A stretch of 64,000 bases of DNA from Sphingomonas sp. TDK1 (GTDB lineage: Bacteria; Pseudomonadota; Alphaproteobacteria; Sphingomonadales; Sphingomonadaceae). The stretch lies in assembly GCF_001650735.1 (NCBI RefSeq), contig NZ_LXVY01000007.1, positions 1-64,000 of the forward strand. Direction: 5' to 3'. Position 1 is the stretch's first letter; every line of letters starts with the position of its first letter. Position numbers and translations under genes: made by a program. This document shows, one piece after another, positions 58,776 through 64,000 of this stretch. The notes beneath the pieces were generated by a model, which was not told the origin of the DNA, made no database searches, and saw nothing but the letters and a program-made list of their open reading frames with translations.

Positions 58776-61364
58776 ATGAGTGACGCCCGTATCGCCGCCG
58801 CAGTTCCCCAGGCCATTCGCCGCGAGGACTATCGTCCACCCGATTGGCTGGTGCCGGAGATCGCGCTCGACTTCGACCTCGATCCGGCGGTGACCCGCGT
58901 ACGCACGACGCTGCATGTCGCGCGCAACGGCGCCCATGATCGTCCGCTGGTGCTGAACGGGGATGGGCTGGAAGCCGCTTCGGTCAAGGTCGACGGCGCG
59001 GCGGCGCAGAACTGGCGGATGGACGGGCAGGATCTGGTGATCCCGCTGACCGGCGACAGCCACATGGTTGAGACCGAGGTGGTGATCGCGCCGGAGCGCA
59101 ACACCCAGCTCCAGGGCCTTTACGCCTCGTCAGGCATGCTGTGCACCCAGTGCGAGGCGGAGGGCTTCCGCCGCATCACCTTCTTCCCCGATCGGCCGGA
59201 CGTGCTCTCCAAGTACAAGGTGCGTCTGGAGGCGGACAAGGCGCGCTTCCCGGTGCTGCTCGCCAATGGCGATCCGATCGCGCAGGGCGATGCCGAGGGC
59301 GGCCGCCACTGGGCGGAGTGGCATGATCCGTTCCTGAAGCCGAGTTATCTGTTCGCGCTGGTCGCGGGCGACCTCGTCGCCAACACCGGCACCTTCACGA
59401 CCATGTCGGGCCGCGAGGTGCAGCTGGGCATCTATGTCCGTGCGCCGGACCTGGCCAAGACCGACCATGCCCTGCACGCGCTGAAGCTCAGCATGCAGTG
59501 GGACGAGGAGGTCTATGGTCGCGAATATGATCTCGACGTGTTCAACATCGTCGCGGTCGACGACTTCAATTTCGGCGCGATGGAAAACAAGGGGCTGAAC
59601 GTTTTCAACAGCCGCTACATCCTCGCCGACCCCGACACTGCCACCGACTGGGACTATGATGCGATCGCCGCAGTGGTCGCGCACGAATATTTCCATAACT
59701 GGTCGGGTAATCGCGTTACCTGCCGCGACTGGTTCCAGCTGAGCCTGAAGGAAGGCTTCACCGTTTTCCGCGACCAGAGCTTCTCGGCCGACCAGGGCTC
59801 GGCGGCGGTCAAGCGGATCGAGGATGTGCGCAGCCTGCGCGCCAGCCAGTTTCCCGAGGATGCCGGCCCGCTCGCCCACCCGGTGCGCCCGGACGAATAT
59901 ATCGAGATCTCCAACTTCTACACGGCGACCATCTACAACAAGGGCGCCGAGCTGATTCGGATGATGGCCACCATCCTCGGCCCACAGAAGTTCCGCGCCG
60001 CGACCGACCTCTATTTCGATCGCTTCGACGGTACCGCTGCCACCTGCGAGGATTTCGTGGCGAGCATGGAGGAGGCCGGGGGCGTCGATCTCGGTCAGTT
60101 CCGCCGCTGGTACAGTCAGGCGGGCACCCCGCGCGTTTCGGCCAATCTGGTGCAGGACGGGGCGATCACCCGGCTCGCCCTCGCCCAGACCGTGCCGCCG
60201 ACGCCCGGCCAGCCGGTCAAGGAGCCGATGGTCCTGCCGCTCAAGGTCCGCCTGTTCGGGGAAAAGAGCGGCGCCCCGCTGATCGACGAACAGTTGGTGC
60301 TGCTCGACAAGCCCGAGCAGGAGCTTCGCTTCGAGAATCTGCCCGAGCGCGCGGTGTTGTCGATCAATCGCGGCTTCTCCGCGCCCGTGATCGTCGACGC
60401 CAATCGCAGCGCCGCGGACCTCGCCTTCCTCTCGGCGCATGACGACGATCCCTTTGCCCGCTACGAGGCGATGCAGCAGTTGATGCTCGACACGCTGGTC
60501 GCTGCGGTGACCACCGGCCGGGGCGACCATGCCGCGTTGATCGATGCCGTCCGCAACACGCTCACAGATCCCGCGCTCGATCGGGCATTCATCGCCGAGG
60601 CGGTGCTGCTTCCCTCGGACAGCTTCATCGGCGACCAGATGGCGATCGTCGATCCCGAGGCGATCTTCCATGCGCGGGAATCGCTGCGGGCCGATCTCGG
60701 CAAGGCGCTCGAGGCCGAATGGCGGGCGGCGTATGAAGGCGCCCGTGCCAATCGCTTCGAATATTCGCCGGCTGCCAAGGGTGCGCGCCGCCTGAAGAAC
60801 GTGGCGCTGGGCTATATCGCAGCCAGTGGTGCCGCTGATGCGGCGGCGCTGGCCTACGCCCAGTTCGACGCGGCCGACAACATGACCGATCGCCAAGGCG
60901 GCCTCGCCACCCTGGTCAACGGCACGTCGACGTTGCGGGAGAAGGCGTTGGAGGCATTCTACCAGCGCTATGCCGGCAACGCGCTGGTGCTGGACAAGTG
61001 GTTTCAGACCCAGGCGCTCTCCTCGCGCGACGATGCCCTCGCCGCCGTGGAGAAGCTGGCCACGCATCCGGACTTCACCCTCGCCAACCCCAATCGGGCG
61101 CGGGCGCTGGTCGGTGCGTTCAGCATCAACCAACGGGCCTTCCATGATCCTTCGGGCCGCGGCTATCGGTTCGTGGCCGACCAGCTGATCGCGCTCGACA
61201 AGCTCAACCCGCAGACCGCCGCCAAGCTGGTGCCGCCGCTCGGCCGGTGGAAACGTTTCGACGCCGATCGCGCGGCATTGATGCGCGGCGAGCTCGAGCG
61301 GATCGTCGCCAGCCCCGGCCTCAGCAAGGACATGTTCGAGCAGGCTACCAAGTCGCTCGACTGA
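58776..61364 (+). CDS. pepN: Aminopeptidase N
   Basis: M1 family zinc aminopeptidase (about 862 aa), cytoplasmic, releasing N-terminal residues from peptides. The exopeptidase motif is NFGAMENKGLNVFNSRYIL, and zinc binding uses HEYFHNWSGNRVT (H303, E304, H307) with E326 in LSLKEGFTVF. The long C-terminal domain is typical of the proteobacterial PepN. ATG 58776 (MSDARIAAAV) is preceded by GAAG; ATG 58755 is an alternative. The stop overlaps the next gene (TGATG). Confidence 0.96.
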   Translation: MSDARIAAAVPQAIRREDYRPPDWLVPEIALDFDLDPAVTRVRTTLHVARNGAHDRPLVLNGDGLEAASVKVDGAAAQNWRMDGQDLVIPLTGDSHMVETEVVIAPERNTQLQGLYASSGMLCTQCEAEGFRRITFFPDRPDVLSKYKVRLEADKARFPVLLANGDPIAQGDAEGGRHWAEWHDPFLKPSYLFALVAGDLVANTGTFTTMSGREVQLGIYVRAPDLAKTDHALHALKLSMQWDEEVYGREYDLDVFNIVAVDDFNFGAMENKGLNVFNSRYILADPDTATDWDYDAIAAVVAHEYFHNWSGNRVTCRDWFQLSLKEGFTVFRDQSFSADQGSAAVKRIEDVRSLRASQFPEDAGPLAHPVRPDEYIEISNFYTATIYNKGAELIRMMATILGPQKFRAATDLYFDRFDGTAATCEDFVASMEEAGGVDLGQFRRWYSQAGTPRVSANLVQDGAITRLALAQTVPPTPGQPVKEPMVLPLKVRLFGEKSGAPLIDEQLVLLDKPEQELRFENLPERAVLSINRGFSAPVIVDANRSAADLAFLSAHDDDPFARYEAMQQLMLDTLVAAVTTGRGDHAALIDAVRNTLTDPALDRAFIAEAVLLPSDSFIGDQMAIVDPEAIFHARESLRADLGKALEAEWRAAYEGARANRFEYSPAAKGARRLKNVALGYIAASGAADAAALAYAQFDAADNMTDRQGGLATLVNGTSTLREKALEAFYQRYAGNALVLDKWFQTQALSSRDDALAAVEKLATHPDFTLANPNRARALVGAFSINQRAFHDPSGRGYRFVADQLIALDKLNPQTAAKLVPPLGRWKRFDADRAALMRGELERIVASPGLSKDMFEQATKSLD

Positions 61365-62872
61365 TGCTTCGGCTGCTCACCGCCACGGTTCGTGACTCCG
61401 CGCGCGTGCGGACCGTCGCGGCCGTGGCAGCGCGCTTCGGGCTGGGCGTGCTGCTGGAGAAGCTCGGCTTTGCGGGCGAGGCGGATGCGGCCGATCCCGA
61501 GACCGGCGCCCTGCCGCTGCCCCGCCGCACCCGGCTTGCATTGGAGGCGCTGGGGCCGACCTATGTGAAGATCGGCCAGATTCTCGCCACGCGCGGCGAC
61601 TTGCTGCCGCCCGAATGGATCGCCGAGCTGGAGCTGCTCCAGAGCGCCGCGCCGACGCTGCCCTTCGAGGCGATCCGCGGCGAGGTGGAAACGGCGCTCG
61701 GTATGCCGCCGGAAGACGCATTCGCCTGGTTCGATCCTCAGCCGCTGGCCGCCGCCTCGATGGCGCAGGTGCATCGTGCGCGGCTGGCGGACGGCCGCGA
61801 GGTGGTGCTGAAGGTGCGCCGCCCCGGGATCCGCGCGGCGATGGAGGCGGACCTGCGGCTGATCGGCGAGCTGGCCACACTGGTCGCAAAGAGCAGCGCC
61901 GAGGCGCGCCGGTTCGAGCCGGTGGCGCTCGCCCGCCAGCTTCGCCAGGCGCTGCTGGAGGAACTCGATTTCACCAACGAGGGGTGCAACGCCGATCGGC
62001 TCCGCGCCGACATGGCGGACACCCCGCGCGTCGTGGTGCCCGAGATCCATTGGCAATGGACCTCGGAGACGCTGCTGGTGATGGATTTCATCGAGGGCGT
62101 GAAGCCGGCTTCGGGTGAGGCCCTGCGTGCCGCAGGAATCGATCCCGAAGCAATCGCCGAACTGGGGGCCGATACCGTGATCGCGATGGTGCTGGTCAAC
62201 GGTCGTTTTCATGCCGATCCGCATCCCGGCAATCTGCTGTGCCTGCCCGGCGATCGGCTGGCGCTGCTCGATCTTGGCTCGATCGGTCATGTCGGGCCCA
62301 AGCGCCGCGACGAGTTCGTCGCTTTTGTGCTGGCGCTGACTGGCGGCAATGCCCGCGCGCTCGCCGACACACTGGCGCTGTGGGGCGACGGATATGACGT
62401 GCCCCGACGGACGATCGACCGCGCGGCCGAGGCGATCATCCAGCGCCATGGCGGCGGCAAGCTGGTCCTGTCGGCGATGATGCCCGATTTCCTGCGACTG
62501 CTGCGCGAGGAAGGGCTGGTGCTGCCGCCCGACCTGCTGCTGGTGTTCAAGGCGATGGTGACGATGGACGGCGTGCTCGACCGCATCGCGCCGGGCTTCG
62601 ACCTGTCGGGCGCGATCCGGCGCGCGCAGGTTGCGCTGGTGGCCAATCGGTTCGGGCCCGCGCGGATGGCCGCGAGCTCGGCGGCGCTGGCGCTTGCGCT
62701 CGCGGAATTGGGCGAGGACGCACCGCGCCTGCTGCGCGCGGCCGCTGCCCGGCTGGAGGCCCCGCCGGCGGACAATCGCACGGCCGATGCTATGGTGCGG
62801 GCCGGTCGCTGGATCGCATCGGCGCTTCTGGCCGGCACCGCGTTGATCGCCGCGGCGCTCTGGCTGGGCTAA
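61364..62872 (+). CDS. UbiB/ABC1 family kinase-like protein
   Basis: Atypical kinase-like protein (502 aa) required for ubiquinone synthesis in the best-known members. Hallmarks are the KxGQ motif in LGPTYVKIGQILATRGDLLP, the Ala-rich nucleotide loop AAASMAQVHRARLADGREVV, the Lys of LKVRRPGIRAAMEADL, EELDFTNEGCNADRLRADM and the metal-binding NGRFHADPHPGNLLCLPGD. A C-terminal membrane helix is visible (WIASALLAGTALIAAALWLG). It has no other ubi genes beside it, so the name ubiB is not certain. Coupled to pepN. Confidence 0.93.
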   Translation: MLRLLTATVRDSARVRTVAAVAARFGLGVLLEKLGFAGEADAADPETGALPLPRRTRLALEALGPTYVKIGQILATRGDLLPPEWIAELELLQSAAPTLPFEAIRGEVETALGMPPEDAFAWFDPQPLAAASMAQVHRARLADGREVVLKVRRPGIRAAMEADLRLIGELATLVAKSSAEARRFEPVALARQLRQALLEELDFTNEGCNADRLRADMADTPRVVVPEIHWQWTSETLLVMDFIEGVKPASGEALRAAGIDPEAIAELGADTVIAMVLVNGRFHADPHPGNLLCLPGDRLALLDLGSIGHVGPKRRDEFVAFVLALTGGNARALADTLALWGDGYDVPRRTIDRAAEAIIQRHGGGKLVLSAMMPDFLRLLREEGLVLPPDLLLVFKAMVTMDGVLDRIAPGFDLSGAIRRAQVALVANRFGPARMAASSAALALALAELGEDAPRLLRAAAARLEAPPADNRTADAMVRAGRWIASALLAGTALIAAALWLG

Positions 62873-62883
62873 ACTGCCGTCCG

Positions 62884-62901
62884 CTCCCGCTGTGGCGGGA
62901 G
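62884..62901. terminator. Hairpin between convergent ubiB-like and PHP genes
   Basis: CTCCCGC and GCGGGAG form a perfect 7-bp stem with a TGTG loop, in the 36-nt space between two converging stop codons. There is no T-run on either side, so it is at best a weak intrinsic terminator. Confidence 0.4.
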
Positions 62902-62908
62902 GTAGGGA

Positions 62909-64000
62909 TCAGAATGCCGGATCGAAGTTGAAGAAGATCGGGTTGGAAATCGCGACCATCGGTCCGGCCACCGTGGTGAAATTGTCCACGCCGGGGTATG
63001 GGGTCTGCGGGCCTTCCACCTCGACGCGATAAGAGCTGCGGCCCTTCGTATCCGGCGCATCGGTGAAGCCGGTGCTGCCGTCCGCGCCGATGTCGAGCGT
63101 CGCGAAGACATCGCCATTCTTCACCACGCGGACGTGATACGTGCCCTCTTCGCGTTTGCCCGCCAGCCGAACGGTGAAGCGCACCGGCCCCGCTGGCGCC
63201 TTGGCACTGTCGCCCATCAGCATGTCCGCCTTGCCGTCGCCGTCTACATCGGCGGTCAGCTCGACTCGGGGGGCGTAGGGGTTGGCGCTGATCGAAGCGC
63301 GGCCGCGTCCGATCGCGGCGATCACCGCTTCGCGGGTGCGGGCAGGGGCGAAAACCCAGGTAGTGGGTGTGCCGACATTGTTGGCGGTCGCCTCCAGCGC
63401 CTGGGGCGCGGTCCCGCCGGCTACTGTGCCGTGATGCGAGTCGCTGCCCCCTCGCGCCGCGATCTTGCGACCCGAACTCAGCATGTCGTCCCATACCATC
63501 AGGTTGGTCTTGTTCGGCGCCCAACGGACGGTGTTCCAGACCTCGATCGAATCGACGAGGTCGTAGGAATAGCCGAAATGATCCTTGTTGGTGGGGTGGT
63601 TGGCCGAAAGGTGGACGCCCAGCCAGTCCTTCACCTTCTGCACCTGAACGTCCCGCGCATCGCGGATGTCGTACAGCTTCTGATGGTCATAGGGCCTGGC
63701 CGACAGGATCACCGCATGGCCGCGCACCGTGGTCCATTCGGCGCCGTAGAGCAGCAGCAGCTTGTCCGAGTGGAAGTCGGGGTCGCTCCAGCTGTTGTGC
63801 GCGGTGTCGCCGTTCACATGGTTGTCGTGGTCGCTGATCAGCAGGAAGTCGAAGCCCGCCCGCTCTGCATCGGCGATGATCCGCGCCTCGCTGTGGTTGG
63901 TCGAGTCCTTGCTGTGGCGGGAATGGACGTGGAGGTCGCCCTTCATCCACGAGCCCTCGTCCAGGCTGGCGACGACGAACTTGTCGTTGGTCTGGGCGGA
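62909..64000 (-). CDS. PHP-domain phosphoesterase, partial at the right edge
   Basis: The 3' part of a larger gene. The frame stays open to the window end, so the true start lies outside; an internal ATG at 63946 is preceded by coding sequence ending SLDEGSW. The PHP domain opens with KGDLHVHSRHSKDSTN (His-x-His metal ligands), followed by FLLISDHDNHVNGDTAHNS and NHPTNKDHFGYSYDLVDSIE, and GGSDSHHGTVAGG. The C-terminal beta domain (about 130 residues) includes a DVDGDGKAD stretch like a calcium-binding loop. It is a metal-dependent phosphoesterase-like hydrolase, perhaps secreted; its N-terminus is not visible. Confidence 0.9.
   Translation of the reverse strand, partial: SAQTNDKFVVASLDEGSWMKGDLHVHSRHSKDSTNHSEARIIADAERAGFDFLLISDHDNHVNGDTAHNSWSDPDFHSDKLLLLYGAEWTTVRGHAVILSARPYDHQKLYDIRDARDVQVQKVKDWLGVHLSANHPTNKDHFGYSYDLVDSIEVWNTVRWAPNKTNLMVWDDMLSSGRKIAARGGSDSHHGTVAGGTAPQALEATANNVGTPTTWVFAPARTREAVIAAIGRGRASISANPYAPRVELTADVDGDGKADMLMGDSAKAPAGPVRFTVRLAGKREEGTYHVRVVKNGDVFATLDIGADGSTGFTDAPDTKGRSSYRVEVEGPQTPYPGVDNFTTVAGPMVAISNPIFFNFDPAF

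Overview
The window is a GC-rich alphaproteobacterial chromosome segment, most likely from a sphingomonad (Sphingomonas or a close relative). This rests on gene content and order: a suf operon headed by an Rrf2 regulator, the split ctaC-ctaD / ctaB-coxF-ctaG-ctaE order, tandem secreted M28 peptidases, many TGATG or ATGA gene junctions, and palindromic intergenic repeats. There is no rRNA, CRISPR array, prophage or complete insertion sequence. One tRNA-Arg(ACG) is present.

Layout. 1-7.8 kb is a chemotaxis cluster: two tandem near-identical chemoreceptors, cheW, cheR, cheB and an unusual large soluble protein with degenerate receptor-like and CheZ-like motifs. No cheA or cheY lies in the window. 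8-17 kb is minus-strand housekeeping: tRNA-Arg, pheS-pheT plus a small gene, then pyrD, gamma-glutamyltransferase and a long-chain acyl-CoA synthetase. A strong hairpin terminator with no plus-strand gene in front of it lies between pyrD and an AraC-type regulator. 17.9-24.6 kb is the Fe-S assembly operon rrf2-sufB-(secreted unknown)-sufC-sufD-sufS-sufT-sufA. It is broken by two large palindromic repeats, one of which supplies the ribosome-binding site of sufS. trhO and a small lower-GC lipoprotein gene follow.

26.3-35.7 kb carries cytochrome c oxidase genes on the minus strand (ctaC-ctaD, then ctaB-coxF-ctaG-ctaE-DUF983-surf1). The two blocks are separated by a plus-strand TonB receptor and a phasin-like gene. 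35.8-42.3 kb is a plus-strand run: pyrE-pdxJ-acpS-lepB, an AI-2E family permease, a zeta-class GST (maiA-like) and a second TonB receptor. 42.2-47.7 kb holds glycosyl transfer and envelope genes: two GT4 enzymes, a polytopic membrane protein, a DUF2141 protein and a GT-C type enzyme.

47.9-54.6 kb has a Tat-exported PhoD-type phosphatase, a PduO-type cobalamin adenosyltransferase, and egtB-egtD followed by a PLP lyase and an EamA transporter, suggesting ergothioneine metabolism. 54.5-64 kb has an NAD(P)-binding SDR protein, two M28 peptidases, pepN, a UbiB-family kinase-like protein and the 3' part of a PHP-domain phosphoesterase that runs off the right edge.

The most interesting points are the CheZ/receptor-like protein of the chemotaxis cluster, regulatory structures in the suf operon (a 9-bp inverted repeat over the rrf2 translation start region, and a repeat-derived hairpin holding the sufS ribosome-binding site), a candidate small RNA upstream of the AraC regulator, and a possible PLP lyase and exporter attached to the ergothioneine genes. 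All functions are assigned by reading motifs by eye; no database search was run.
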